Below are positions 30,054-43,576 of a DNA stretch of 54,162 nucleotides, piece by piece (position 1 is the stretch's first letter; every line of letters starts with the position of its first letter). The translations under genes and the position numbers were made by a program. Source of the stretch: Sphaerosporella brunnea (lineage: Eukaryota > Ascomycota > Pezizomycetes > Pezizales > Pyronemataceae); assembly GCA_008704415.1 (NCBI GenBank), contig VXIS01000326.1, positions 1 to 54,162 on the forward strand, given 5' to 3'. Under the pieces are notes generated by a model. It did not search any database. It had not been told where the DNA came from and saw nothing but the letters and a program-made list of their open reading frames with translations.

Positions 30054-32904
30054 TCACCCACATTCTGCACTCAAAGACACATGCAAGAAGCTGAGGAGCA
30101 CTCACGAATAATGGAGAAATAGATCCCTCGAGCCTCGGCGAAACAGAAAAGCTGCGCTGCAGGGATTGAGGCGTGAAAAGAATTCTGGAGACTCCCGGTG
30201 CTACTCACTGACTTGTTGACACAGCTGACCAGGCACATCATCGGATGGACAGACCGGCGCATACGACAGTGTAGGAGACCGTCTGTGTTGTTCCAGTTCC
30301 ATTGGGGCGCCGACACGAGTATGCAAAAGGAAGAAGATGTCCCTTTCAACAGAGGCCGTAGATAAGCTATCAAGGCTATGCTACACTGCGACAGGTGATC
30401 GAACACTCAGGCAGAACCACATTCTGGAAATTAGAACCATCACCTTCATTCTTCAGAAGTAAGTTCTGGTGGGCAGCGAAACTGACTTTTTAGAGGAGGG
30501 CTTTCGACCAGTTATGCCCTTCATCACGCCGTATAGCAAGCTGTCTTCCCCCAAAAGAGAACACAAGAGGCGTGGTGTGCCATTGCCTACGCGAGTCGGA
30601 CACGACGCGATCAGTAGTGTTAAAATTCCCAATACCAGGCGTTAATCACTGACATTTATTCCTTTTGAATGACGGCAACGATTGAAACATCCTCTGTCTT
30701 TCTGTCTCAATTGACTGCAAACTCCCAAAACACCAAACACGCATGCACATTAGCATCGGCTATTGACCGACTGTGCTCGTGTAGAATATGAGGTGTCATC
30801 AATCAATATTCAAGAAGCTGATTAGCGGACAAACCCAACGCCCTAACACCCTCATTCCCATCTCTATAGATCTGATTGATTACCACAGAGCTTCGAATTC
30901 CCGCTTTGTGTTAGTATATACAGGCACCCACACCACAGGGTTGATTTTGAGGCCTGGGCGTAGCTGAAATCTTTTTTTTTTTTTTTTCTCTTTTTTTTTT
31001 TGAAAAATTCCGTCTAAGTGGCGGCGAGACGTGGCCTTTGAGCTAGACAAGTAGGTAACTATATCGGTGTCTACAAAGCTCACCGAATGAGGGTGGAATA
31101 AGGCGAGCTCCAGAATAAGACAGTCTATCCCTTACCTTCTTCGTTGCTTCGTGAGTACAGTGCGTGATGAAGAAAGTTCGAACGAAGGATTTTAACTATC
31201 AGCCTGGCCGCGTGATGCGTTCGTGGAATGGAAATCCCGTGGCACAGAGCTATGCACAGATTTATGCACCAGTGGGCATCATGTTACTACTATCACAAGA
31301 TTGAGCTGCGGCGGCATATATCCTCAACAATAAATCCAATTAACCACATCGAAAACACACGCAAGATCTCTCACGCACTCAGTGCCCCCTCTTGCCTCAG
31401 AAACGCCCACTCCAATGTTTCTAACCATCGTGACGGACGTACTGTGCCTCGCGCGGTAGAACAGGGAAAAGAGCAGAGCAGGATCTGTAGTAGCGCAGGT
31501 AGTGCGGCTACTCCGTTGTACGCAGCTATGGCCTGGCCGAGTGCGCTTGGAAACCTTCCGGTCAACCCCAGGTCAGCGTCGCATAACTGGGAGAAGCAGA
31601 GAGCTACTTGTTCTCACCCTTTCGTGACTGCGTCTACGTTCAGCAATTGTCTGCGCGTGAGGAAGGTAGTGCTGGCCGCACCAGGTGAGTAAATTTTGCC
31701 TGCCAAGTGCATGGCAGCTCCGTAGAGTATCTTTCTCATTACGTCGAACGGTTTGTAAGCGGACGGTCACTAGAAGCACGAGACAGTTGGGACTTACAGT
31801 TGTCCAGGGCAATGAAACGGCAGAATATTTCTCTCAAGTTGACGGATGGGAAAAAGAAAGTTTCGCGGTGCTGCCACACTGGCCTCGTAGTTTGGGGAGG
31901 AAACCTGTTGCTTGTGTTAGCCACCATAGGTATGAGCGGCGCTGGAGTGGTATTCACACATGGATGGAAACCATATTGTGTGAGTCGAGGACTCTGAGTG
32001 TTGCAGATTACCGATTGTAGAATGCACCCTCTCTACGTTGAGGGACACGAGCGAAAGGCTACAGTCAGCTTTGGAGCTAAAAAGGCCCCAGTACATCCTC
32101 CGCGGTGACGACTGGGCTGCTGCGCGTCGGTGCAATGTCGATCCGAGCTGGCGGGTCAGTACCAAATAATGCTGTTGAAGGAAGAGCTCGTTTAAAACTT
32201 ACAGCCTTCGATACTCGTGGAACAGCTCGCTGATACACGTCCGTGGTCTGGTATATCCTTTCGTCCTGTTCGGAAATACGAAGCGCAAATGCGACTTTCC
32301 CGTGTTAGGGGGACGTTCTCAGCATGTTCGTGGGCAAGACCGGATATTACGGCAACCGTTGCGGAAAGACAGCGCTATTGGCTTTCTGAATGGTGGGGCC
32401 ATCAGCGATGGGGCATCGGGAACAGCGTCATGTTTCCACAAGAGGACTCTGATTGGAAGGATCGATTGCGAACAGATGGTCTGCCTGCGCCAGCAAGCAG
32501 GAACGCGGCGCAGATGGCTGTGGCTGATGACCCTTCCTGCGACGATGGAAATGCGGAGTAGCGACCCTCTTCCGAGGAGTCGCTACCCGTGGTGGAAATG
32601 GTCAGTGCTAAGCTTGACGTCCCATTGGGCTCAGAAATGCCTGGGCCGAACGACAATGCTGCTTTTGCAGCCTCATCAGTTGTCGAGAGGGTCGGTCAGC
32701 AGTGAAAACAGCGTGGTGGTGGCGTAATCGGCGGGCTTGGGGTGATGCTGATGTTGATTTGTAGCGCCATCGGTGTCGCAGCCATTCAAATAATCTCAGG
32801 CGTGAAGGGTGATGTCAAAGAAGAGGGGAGCTGTAGACGTGCAAGCCGCCATCGAAGGTTTTTTCAAACCATACCCTCGCTGACGATGTGCAGTTTGATC
32901 GCGA

Positions 32905-32952
32905 GCGAAGACATGGACCCTCATTCGTGACTCACTGGGTGTCACTCTACCC
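32905..32952 (-). repeat. Conserved array block, copy 3
   Basis: Minus strand GAGTGACACCCAGTGAG followed by ATGTCTTCGC (start complement at 32912-32914). Downstream is a diverged copy of the same leader with a frameshift; a Ser-rich open segment lies at 32,402-32,656. Confidence 0.55.
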
Positions 32953-34427
32953 TTTTTCACATTCTTGGACTTGAAGACCCACTACAGCACTACGGCTTGA
33001 TATGTTTTTCTCGAGCGCAGGAAAGGTGATGTACGCTGGTGATGCATGCAGTGTGACGCAGGGTAGAACTTTGCTTGACCTCTGCGCAGTGAACTAGGTA
33101 GGCAGAATGCCATCACAGATACAGCGCGTGGACGCCATCGCCATGCCTTGGAGGAACAACCAAAATTTACAATCTAGATAGCACCAATGTCCACGGTTCA
33201 CGTATCAGACAGTGAACTTGACTTGTCAGTCTGATAGTCTACCTAGGCTGCATGCGGACAATAAACTTGACCACCCACTCATTCCACTTGTCTCAACTGA
33301 TTTCCTAACTTCTGAATGGCTGATCCTGTCTCCACTGGGAGATCAGAGTCTCCTGTGAGCCCCCCCCCCCCCCCAAAACAAGATATCGACCAAGCGACGG
33401 AACATCAACCGCGCATCAAACTTCTGCTGATATGCTCTGTGACACGAGCCAGTCAGGCTTCTTTCCAGCAATAGATTAAATAAATCGCGTACCTATCCAC
33501 ACCGGTCCTTGTCGCCGGTCTTCTCCGGTGCCTCAGGTAAGAATGTCGAGGTCCCAGAACTTCGTGGGCTTCACACCATAGCCCAAGCAGCGGCGATTTC
33601 TAACGATAGCGGTCGCTCGGTTGTATTATTTGAATTGTTCCATTGTGACGCCTCGCTGCTATCCCTTGTCAGCATCCTTCGACAAGCAGAACCATTTTGT
33701 GGTGGCTGACCTCCGTGGCTGCGGAGGAGGACGCGGTAGCGTACTTAACGTAAAAAGATTTTAAGAGATGCAGACGCTCCTGACTTCTCCCATGGTTTTT
33801 TTGGCCCGGGGGAAAGGGGGAAGGGGGGGTGAGGGAGGAGGCCCTGCTCGTAGTTGCGATTTGGGCGAAGAAAACCTATCTCTCGTCAGCATTAACGCCT
33901 TGCGTGGGCGTGATAAAAGACTTACAATAAGCAAGCTGGCTTCCCAGCACCCTCCCCCCCCGGGGCTCTTGCAACGCCGTCATCAGGTACTATCGTTTAT
34001 TCTACCCTTTCTTTGTCAGTACCGCAGTGCAATGCGAAAAGGTCAATGATATAGAGCGACTTACACCACCATGCTCTCGACGTGGGCGTAGGTTAAGCAG
34101 TAGTAGGTTGGTGGGGGGGGGGGGCGGCTCTGATTCGCCGTCCCGTGGTGACGGCAGCGGCACAGTTCGCCATGAGCACTCGCACCGAGAGCCGCTAGGT
34201 GGATGCGCCGTTGTCGGCTGTCGATGGCTGGGTTAAGCGCGGTTTGACGGGTGCATCCTGTGCTGCAGTTCTATGTGCAGGGAATCGTTGCCCTGATGGG
34301 CGTTCGAACAGTGAAACGGGAGAAAAACATAAAGTGACTCGATGTTGTCGATGTGAGCGCGGTGAAAGAAAAGAGACGACGCCGCAGTCGATGCTTAAAC
34401 CGTGACCTCGGCGATGACTCTTGGATA

Positions 34428-34468
34428 CATAATCCCTCATCCTTGACTCACTGGGCGTCACTTTGCCC
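34428..34468 (-). repeat. Conserved array block, copy 4
   Basis: Minus strand AAGTGACGCCCAGTGAG then GGATGAGGG and an ATG at 34430. The following sequence keeps the ATCGACTGCGGC segment found in other copies but contains an early stop. Confidence 0.55.
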
Positions 34469-34574
34469 AAGAAACAACTGGACAGGCTCATTAAGCGGGC
34501 AGTCCCACACTCACCATCGCTGATAAATGTCGTTCCCAAGTCGACAAATTCCATCTACTTTACTTTCGATGTGT

Positions 34575-34624
34575 CGTGGTGTAGTTGGCCAATGCACCTG
34601 AAGCGGGGAAGGTTGATGGGTTCA
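34575..34624 (+). other. tRNA-like SINE head, copy A
   Basis: CGTGGTGTAGTTGG followed by GGAAGGTTGATGGGTTCA resembles A and B boxes. The same two strings recur in the same order at 52,023-52,092, here with about 16 bases fewer between them. This points to a dispersed polymerase III-derived repeat rather than a tRNA gene. Confidence 0.4.
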
Positions 34625-35799
34625 TTGTGAGTAGAGTACCTTAGTTCCTACGGTCCAGGTTTTGGGATTGAGACAGCGTTAGAGGCTTCGTTACTGGCTT
34701 GTCCGGAACGCCGATTGATCATTTGTTGCTCCTACGGATTTGAGTTGTCATCGGTTTTTTTCAAGTCGCCGCTATTTCTGTCAGTACATTCATTGACTCT
34801 GTGATGTTCGAAGAGACAGAATGTGACGAGATGGAAGAAGGGAACGCGTGTCCTGGGTCATGGTAGCGAGGCAACACGAACGATGCCACGAGTATCGCCT
34901 CTGGTAGCTGCGACAAACCATTCTGAGGCAAGCCCTTGTCCTCGTCCGTGTCTTGCTACAGAAGGGTTTTGAATAAACCGGGACTCTTCACCCCCTACTA
35001 CCGCCCTGCCCTGGTAATGCTCAAAGTGACTCAGTGCATTCTTTGCGCTCTATCCATCACGTAATTGCACATGGACGGCGACTGTATACGCGCAGGCTCA
35101 CATTTTTACGACGCAAATTCAATCAAATATACAAAATCGATTGCAACTTTGACCTCCTCGGGTACCCAGCACGTTTACCTCACCCCCTTCCATCCGGCGC
35201 AAGGGCTCCAGTTGCTGATGTTGTTGCCATTCTGCGTGCTCAGCACGGGCTATGGTGCACGTTTGGCCCTGTGCTGAGCGGAGTAGTCGGAAACCTTTGC
35301 TTTAGCCGTTAGGGGCTCGTTATTGAGCCGGTTCTGCCAGTCGCCTTCTCTTTGTCCTGCATAGTGTCCGGGGATAATGCGGGAACATCTGTCCTGCCGT
35401 TTTCTGCCTTTGAAGGAGCCAATTGTGGAAGAGTCGTTGACCTTCTGCAGAAAGGTGTGCCGCGTCGTTGTCTTAGGAACCGTCAACCATCCGGCGTAAA
35501 ACCTGTGAGTCTCGTCAGAAAACATCCCGCTGACAGCGTCGTAGGTGGTAACTTACTTCTCGCTGCTGCCAGGTGGAGTGCTCGGGGGACACTGCTTCGC
35601 AATTCATTCGTCAGTCAAAGACAAACAGAAGTCGATAGCAGATACCTTACATAAGCCTGTTGGAACCGCTGATTGTGACCCACGCCTCCGCTTCGTCTTG
35701 TGCTATCGGCAAAGTGCGGGAATACCGAGGCGAAGGAGATATAGGGCGGGAGTTGGTGATTGCGTCGCGTCGGTAGGAGGTGTAATAGAGAGGGGAGGT

Positions 35800-35907
35800 G
35801 CTACCTGACATAGCCGCGGTCGGTGGATGTTCCAAACATGAGGGACTGGTTGGTCGTTGGCGAAGTCATACACCCTGACTCGTGTCTCACTGCGCGTCAC
35901 TCGGCCC
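35800..35907 (-). repeat. Conserved array block, copy 5
   Basis: Core 35860-35907: GAGTGACGCGCAGTGAG then ATGACTTCGCC (start at 35869) on the minus strand. It matches copy 1 over about 105 bases. Downstream, minus-strand sequence contains EAEAWVTISGSN before a GTAAGG donor, resembling the ALEAW segment of the 29.8-kb gene. A 59-base intron and a further exon-like frame to 35,250 follow. Confidence 0.6.
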
Positions 35908-37891
35908 ACCAGCTGGCCAGCACAACCCAAATTGCAAAATGCGAAAAAAATGCCAAGGTCACTGTGAGCTGTACAAGCTCTTGATTTGACACTTCCACAC
36001 CTTGTAGGACAGAAGGAACAGCCAAGAAGTTTCGTGCCATCTACAACATGAAGTGCTATACGTCAGTAATCTCACATCACTTCCGGTGAGCTCGTTCCAG
36101 GTGCTCCAACGGATGGCAGGGCGCCAACGATCTTAACCTGTTTCATGAATTCGGATGAAGTAACATTTGCCACAAGCATTCCACTTCGCTGCAGGCGACA
36201 CGCGGTAGGTTCCGTGGACCGTCCACAACCTGCTGCCTACACCGGCTGGGAACGCAGTGCCTCAACGTTTTGCGCTCACCGTATTTGAGCACCCCCTGGC
36301 AGGGCGGTATGCCTGTGGTATGGCTGGCAACATAAAATGCCAGTGGAAGCAGCAGCATGTTGCCGCAGGGAGTGCAATTGGTTACAGGCACAGCTCAATC
36401 CCGCTTGACGAGCGGACTGTCGCGTTTGCGCGGGCAGCGGGGTTCAGATCCAGGATGACGGTTATGTTATCTGGCGTAGATGTAGATTTTCACATAATGA
36501 GCGTCGACCAGGCGCCGATGGTGGACTGCCACAGAGCTTTCCTAATTCAAGTCTGGCATACACTGAGTCGTCGGAGGCGGGAGGATGCAATTGACCCGTG
36601 GCTTCTTCGTCTACATAGCGTGGAATGTTTTCATGTACCACTGTCAATGTCCGTAGCCCTCTTGAAACGAGATTAACTGTCACAGCATGAACGAAACTGA
36701 CACGACATCCCAATACACACCAAATCGCAGCGATCGGAATTCGGCTGTCGCTCGCCGAAACCCACACCACCCACATTAAGTATAATCAAGACCCCACTTC
36801 CCCATCACCCTCCGAAGTTGGCGCTGCAGCGAAATCGCTTTCCGACACCCTAGTTACCTATAACTAGTTAGCGTCGAACTATGCTATAGTCGCAGACTCC
36901 AGTTGCGAACTTACACTCTTCGATACAGCAGCGACAGTCAGCAGGCAGGAACGCAACATCGGTGTATCATCAGGACCGCCCCATTGACTACCTCGGCGGC
37001 TACCACTACCCGAAGCGTATCCAGTAGACGCCGTTGCTGCCGTTCAACTTCCTGTGGGTCCCGCTGCCATATTCCTCGTGATCTGGTCCTACCTCCAGTC
37101 TATAAGGATACTACTCCAGCCTGTGAGGCTCCGGAAATTCTGAGCAATCTCCACAATAACGTTCGTGTGAACTGCGGCTTTGTCATTATGCCCGTGTCGC
37201 GAGCTTTTGCTTCCAATGCCTCCGTCGGCTGAAGATCAATGTTTCAGAGAACGATTGTCTCACCCAAAGAGCAGACCAAGGATCCGGCCGCTGGAGTCCA
37301 AGGCACCAAACGGTCTGGCTGGAGCCATCAGGATCGCATGGTAGCCTCTCGTAAGATTTAACGAACTCACAGTTTTCGTCATCATCCAGTTGACTTCGGA
37401 TCGAATGTTTTATTCGTGCAAAGTCGAAAAGGCGGGAGAGCTGGTCCTGGGTCGTAAATGTGGCTGGCCCACCGAACCGCTCTATCAACGTCAACAAACA
37501 ACCTTTGCATTGCCGATCGTGCGGGTTCCATACCGAATCTTTGTGGATGTCAAAATGAACTTCCGCCCCAACAACTGTCGGCTTGAATGGACTGGGTTAT
37601 GAACGGCGACGAAGTGAGTTACCGTCGTAAGGAAGCATTCTCTCAGCGACAGGGTCTGGTTCCCATGACTGTGGGAGTCGCCGGAGCAAATATCGCCACT
37701 GGGTCGATAGTGGGATTGAAATTGACTCCACCGCTGATCGTGAGCTGGCGGTTTTTCATAACGTGCGTTGCAAGCTGCGTGAACAGGGCTGCAAAAAAAA
37801 AAAAACAAAAAAAAAACAAATTGCGTGTAGTCGTTGGCGTCGGGTGGAGACGTAGCAATGAAAACCGGAAAGTTGTTAAGTCGGTTGTTCG

Positions 37892-37936
37892 GCGGAGTCA
37901 TGGTCGCTCGTTCTGTCGCACTGGATGTCATTCGAT
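37892..37936 (-). repeat. Conserved array block, copy 7 (diverged)
   Basis: Minus strand GAATGACATCCAGTGCGA then ATGACTCCGCCG (start at 37901), followed by an open frame to 37,797. More divergent than the other copies but in the same orientation. Confidence 0.45.
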
Positions 37937-38625
37937 CGTAGCACCACGGGATGTTCCTTGCTTAGATCCTACCAGCATAGATCATTGCGGCAAAGGTGTC
38001 AAACAGGATCTCTCTACCATGAGCTGAGATGTATCCATAATTTCTATCGTCATGTAAGGCGATCGGCAAAGTGGCAGGCTTCGGGAAAGCACTACTCTTC
38101 GTGCAATTAGAACTGGGCCTGCTAGCGGCTCGATTAAATGGAGACGTCGAAGCCATTAAGCTGCTGAATAGGTAACCATGGCTTCATTCCCCATGGCAAA
38201 TAACAACCAATTCCGCCACAAATGCAATAGGAAGACACTATTTAGCAGCCGATCTGTAGGACTTGTTGCAGCCAGGTTTCGACGGTCGCTTGACGAGAAC
38301 AGAAAAAATATCTATCTACCAACTGGTAGTGCAAGCCAGCCGTGGTCGTAACCAACCTCCTGAACGGAATCGAACACTATAATTCAAAAATGTAACCTTG
38401 CATGAGACCACACAAACCGCTACTACCTGCAGCAGATAACTGAAAACAAGAAGCTCAGCACTCAGATCTTCACGATTCAGGCTTGCAAAGATCACCAATC
38501 CCGCCACATCCCTGCCATCTGCCGCAATACCCTCGATCCCAGATTCTGTTGGGATAGCATCCCTGGGCGAGTTCCGGCTTCCTCGTAGTCAACCGCGAAA
38601 AGTGCAAGTCGGCGCACTCATCCAG

Positions 38626-38931
38626 CTACACGCCCAAAATCAACAGCTCGGGCTGCTGTGTGGCCCCTGGTGTTGAAGGGTACATGAGTGGGTGTGAAGA
38701 AACACGCTGGAGGGAGGGACCACGATCGTTCTTTGATCCGAATGCTGTTGGGTGTGAGGTATTAAAAATAGATAATGGTGGGAAGCGATCACTTACGCTC
38801 AGTATCTTGACCGCCATGAGTAGGCCGCCTTGCGGGCGGTTGCGGCGACGGCTTCGTATTTTGATCAGTGTCAACTTGTTCAATCCGAAAGAATACCTCT
38901 AGCACACGACGTGCCTGCGGAGTGTTTGGTT
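38626..38931 (-). CDS. Two 3' exons of an unrecognised gene
   Basis: Read as complement(join(38626..38744,38797..38931)), 5' partial. The 52-nt intron 38745-38796 starts GTAAGTGATC and ends CCAACAG. It joins the frames in phase, giving a chain that contains ARRVLEVFFRIEQVD, a Pro/Arg-rich middle, then PFGSKNDRGPSLQRV and ends PELLILGV before TAG. The region upstream (38,991-39,240) also looks exonic, with a second donor at 38,985-38,990 and a 59-nt intron. That junction would create TAA, so either the gene is broken there or the border is wrong. The two introns share an ACCATTATCTAT...TTTAATACC segment. No domain recognised. Confidence 0.4.
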
Positions 38932-39510
38932 CTAAAGCTTTTAGTCTTTTAGGTATTAAACATAGATAATGGTCAGAAGGGGTCGCTCACACTCGGCAGC
39001 TTGACCTTCTTCAACTTCACTCGCTGTGGGTATTCAAACTACCTCCTACCCGCTGGGCCGTTTTCTTCTTCGGCTGTGCACCCAGTTCCAGCAGTATCTG
39101 CGGTGCCATGCGAACGAAGTGTGGCGTGACCGGTGTTATTGTACTTGCCCTGTCCTTCGAAATCTTTTGCCCTCGACGGGAGGTCAGCCGCCGATAGCGC
39201 TGGGCACAGAATAACGGGTTTAGGACTTACAACAATGGATGGATTGCGCCCACACACTTAGCTCAAGATCATTGAGCGCGGCGAACAGGTGCTGAACACC
39301 AACAGCGTTGTCTTCTTGGATATAGCGTTGGCATCCTACCCTGCACGAATGCTAATGTAGTCCCAGTCGGAGTCAGAGAACGGTCAGAGCCCTGGAGGCC
39401 GGTCATCGCGTCGTAGGCGTCGTTACAAAGATACGACCGCTCCATCGACAAAATAAGTGCAGCTACCGGTTGATCGAGGTTTGATCAACCAATGCGCCAA
39501 GCCAAAACAT

Positions 39511-39539
39511 CAGATCTCACTAGATGTCACTCCGGCCGT
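39511..39539 (-). repeat. Conserved array block, copy 8 (short)
   Basis: Only the GAGTGACATCTAGTGAG part is recognisable on the minus strand; the start-codon side is lost. Confidence 0.3.
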
Positions 39540-42500
39540 CTATATCCCAACAAACCAGAAGTTCGAATCTCGCTGAAACAATTTCTGATGGTCTGAGAGC
39601 AGTCACGGCCTTCACCCCCTGAGGGGTGTGCAGATATGTTTCAAGTTCGGAACTGAACTTGACCTGCTCCTGACCGCATAAATTGAGACAAATAACGTAA
39701 AACGATAACCAGTCATATTAGGTCCGGTACCTTGCCACTACCGTGTACCGCAGAAAACCTCTTTCCACAGATACCAGTGAATACCGAAATTCCCACGTGT
39801 AACCCAGCATGCACAGCCCCGACCCCCATCCCACGGCTTCTCAACCTGCTCCATTTGCCTTCTGTCGCCGGGGACACCAGCAGCGCACATCTAACATACC
39901 TGTCCCTCCTTCGTCGCCAGCGTTCCTGGCCATGCTTGCGAATCGCGGTCCCTGAAACGGACGCGCGCTGGGTCGTTGGGGGGGGGGGGGGTGGTGTTGT
40001 CCCCCGCCCGTGGACAGCTGTATGTGGACAACAATCGCGCCAGAGCGAAACTGCGCAAATACAGAGAAAGAACTGTACCAGAGCCACTCCGAAACGCTTG
40101 TTGTCGGCCTACAGCCGTCAATGGAGGGCAAACAACCCCTGGCACCATCTCGCCCCCCCCCCCTCCCCTTCGGCCATACCAGACCACGACGCAACGTACT
40201 TTCCTTTCGGGAGCTCCGCTTCCTAAGCATTGGTGGGGAACCAACACACGTTGACTTACTCTGGTATGGCTGCCGGTGATGTCTGTCGGCGAGAGGGCTC
40301 AGAGGCAGGATAGTATTGGCTGGTCCCTATTGAAGGATTTAAGCCGGCGGCCATCGTGTCGACATGGCTATTCCTCGCATCTATGGTTCATGAGCAAATC
40401 ACAACTGGTAAGACATGGTAAGGTTAGAAAAAGGTACCGTCCAACTATGCGGGGTAAAATTTGGCTGGAAAGTAAAATCGTACACACACGGGCCATCTTT
40501 TTGCCCATATCGCAAGCACAGGAAGGGATCCGAGACTGTTGTATACATAGTGGGCTCTTTCGAATGGGGAAGCCCAAAGGTCAAATTCGTTGCGCGCGGT
40601 AGGTGTTTCCTTGGCGGACGAAACCACAAGTTTCCATTCGCTATCGTACTAGCTAATTAGTGATATTCCAGCGATATGGAATGAATAACCTACCTATTCA
40701 TGCTGTTTTTTTCTCAACGAGGTTCTTCAGCGCTTTCCCCCCCTGTCGAGAGGCAAAAAATCCACGCTGGGGCAAGTGGTGGACTGGAGAGGAGACCGAG
40801 GTTCCAGAGATAGATGGGCTCTGGACCATTGCCCTTCGATACTTTGCTTTTTTGTCCAGGATGGCTCCGCGTCATCGCATAAGTGGCATTTGCTGCCATA
40901 GTCGGTGGTTGTACTGGTCGTACTGTGTTGCAATGCGATGCCTCATACTGCCATCCACCGAAACACGCCCCTCTCGGCCCCAGCGGCAACTCCTGAGGTA
41001 GCAGCCAGCCAGCCAGCTCCCCAGTGACCGACACAGCGACGGTCGGCAATATACTCCGCACTTCCGGTCAGTACCCTCTTCCTTTTACCGCCTTGTTCTG
41101 CTGAACGCTACCTTTCGTCCTCATGATGGCGGCCCTTGGACTCGGCAGAGGGCTTGTTGACTGTGCGCCAGGAAGTATGATCATCGCTGCGAAAGCGGAA
41201 GCAGTAGGACACAAAGGTGGGGCGTCTGTATCGGCCGGCGATGCGATAGATTCCGTGTAACGAAAACGTGACGTTAGGTTGCGGGGATGGGGTTGTGAGC
41301 ATCGTAGCTGGGTACTGTTTGAGATTGACCTGATTGTCCACAAGATGATCTGTGCGTGAGGGCCGTCGCACGGCCGGAGACTGTTTTTCCCTACCGCCGG
41401 TGGCAAAATGTGTTTTTTGAATTTTTAAAGCTTCGTCATCCCTCCACCACCCTTGTACACAACCCCGGCGGCTGGGGATTTCTGCCCTTGTAATTTTTCC
41501 AACTTTCTGTTTTCACCTCTTATTGTTATTTACCCCGGCCGGTACTCACTACCAATTTTTATTTTGGTCATTCAGGAGTGCATTAATTGACTGATGGCTA
41601 ACAATCTTCAAAACAACAGGAAGGACAATGCATAGCGGCGATGAACGTGGATCCACCACCTTCCAAGAAGGTCTTGTGAAGAGTGGTGGATAAGATTGAA
41701 TCGCTATATCTGGATATCTATGGCCGCCAAGGGCACGAGACGGGTCACTGATATTCCAGCAGTTTCCAGACTGCAATGGCCGCGTGAGCCACCATGGGTG
41801 AAGGAGGATCACCGCCATCCGTCGGCTGGATAAAATTATGGATCAATGAAATCCAAGCACGGAACCGTTTAAACCTCGGCGGAGCGTGATCTAGTTCTCG
41901 ACCGCGGATCAAGCGGTGATCAGTTCGCTGATGAACTGGCCGAAGTGCAAAGTACTCCAAGAACGGAAACCGGCTATTATTGGGATTGTGCTAGTTGCTG
42001 CGCAGAGCAGTTCCTGAGGTCTGTTATCCTATATTCTAGGTGCAGTATCTGGTCGTATGTCTGGCCATCCGCTGTTGGATTATAGGCTTCCCAAGCTCCA
42101 GACATACTGTGATTAGTGCTACACTCGACCGCTGGTACAAGGGACCTTTGTTTATCCTGGCAACTGTGTCCAGCTCTCAAATAAATGCTCCACCAAGTTT
42201 TTTTTTTTTTCATACATTGCGTGCCCCTGCCATAATGTCTGGATAGTCCCTCAACATGATTCGGCCGCATACTTTCCAGTTGTAGATGGTGAACGGAAAT
42301 GACTGTGGAGAGTTCAAAAACTATGATCTTGCCTTGTCTGGGGCACGTTAATGCTCACAATTGGTGAGGTTCTTGCATAGTACTAAATAGACCATGTGCA
42401 GTGGTTTCTTCCGCCGTCTTGCTTGGTCCATACGCGGAGCCAGTTCGCTAGGTTTCCGGTGGGACGCAACTGACGGGCACTGGGGGTTCAGGGGGCTCAG

Positions 42501-43131
42501 GGGCCTGCCACCTTACGTCTCACGGACTGCGCCGTAGAGGGGCTGTCAACGTCGCAGAATTTGCATGCTGTCGCGCGGGGAGTAGTGCCATGGGATGAGG
42601 GGTTCCTCAGCCACACCACATGCCACATGTGCACAGGAATAACGAGTCCTGAAAATGTAGGAGAGGTACGGTAGCTCTTGTGCAAGGGTGGAATTAGTAA
42701 AACAGTGGAATTATCATTGACTCTGTCCCCGTAACCGTAAAACTATATATGAATAACACTGATCGCAAGAAGGATTTGTGTATCGCGATTATAGCACCCA
42801 AACCGTGCCATTTTTAACTAAGGCACACACACGCGCTCTGCTAACTGAACCAGCAGCTAAATCGTTCACCATTTTTCGATTTGCCCTCTTTGAGCTGCAT
42901 CAAGGCAGCTCCGAGAAAGTCGGTTCTACCCAGCCTGTTTCCATTTGCTAGCCCTCAGCCGCATTATTGCGGCCGTGAACCAAGCGTCTTTGAGATGATG
43001 GTGTTGCCCAAACGGCCCCCACAAGGATGTATTGATCGTAGATGGTGGCCGGCACCTAGCGCAAGTTCTCGTCTTTTTGCGCTACAGCTGACATGCAGAT
43101 GTACAAGTACCACGGCCGGCCGACCATTCGA

Positions 43132-43576
43132 TCAACGAGCGACTCCTTGGTCAGCTTGAGCTTGGCGACGTGTATGGTCTGCCGCGTTATGGCTGCATCC
43201 TTGAGAACGGCAGGGATGAAGCACGTCCACTCCAAAGGAGTGTCGTTGCGGTCCACACTCTGTAGCATTTGCTAGGTAGACCCGCGTTTTCCTCGGTTTC
43301 CTCTTCTTCGAGTCCGAAACGCGGTGGTTACGTTGTAGCTGACCCGCCAGGCAAGTGGCCACAAACACGGCCAAGTTTGGGCTGTACACCACAAACCATT
43401 AGTTTTAATGAATTCCAAATTATCCCTCGACCCTTGGAAGGCACTGACCTATAGGCATCTGGTGTAACCCCGTAATACGGCGACGGTGTCGCGGATAGCG
43501 CTTTCAAAAAATTTTCACCTTGGTCCTCAAGTAGTTGCTTTAGCTCCCTCGTGGACAAACGACCCAACGAAGCCAT
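43132..43576 (-). CDS. Two-exon hypothetical protein
   Basis: Read as complement(join(43132..43381,43449..43576)). The 67-nt intron has GTCAGT, an AACTAATGG branch-like site and GTGTACAG, and splicing keeps the frame open, giving 125 residues. The N-terminus is helical and charged (STRELKQLLEDQGENFLKAL); after the junction comes a hydrophobic stretch (NLAVFVATCLAGQL) and a basic KKRKPRK run that could be a nuclear signal. The last 45 residues look less natural. Another phase over 43,056-43,265 gives a better-looking chain (containing HVAKLKLTKESLVDRM), so a one-base indel or a second intron with a weak GTTTCG donor is possible. The 44.17-kb array block lies 600 bases upstream on the same strand. 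Family unknown. Confidence 0.4.

Noticed and set aside
37790..37825. Retroposon poly(A) tail
   Set aside because: The A-rich tract has no flanking direct repeat, unlike the (AAAAC)n element at 17.5 kb.
39713..40247. Overlapping 118- to 164-codon frames on both strands
   Set aside because: Open in four phases through a G/C homopolymer region; no codon bias, splice signals or domain.
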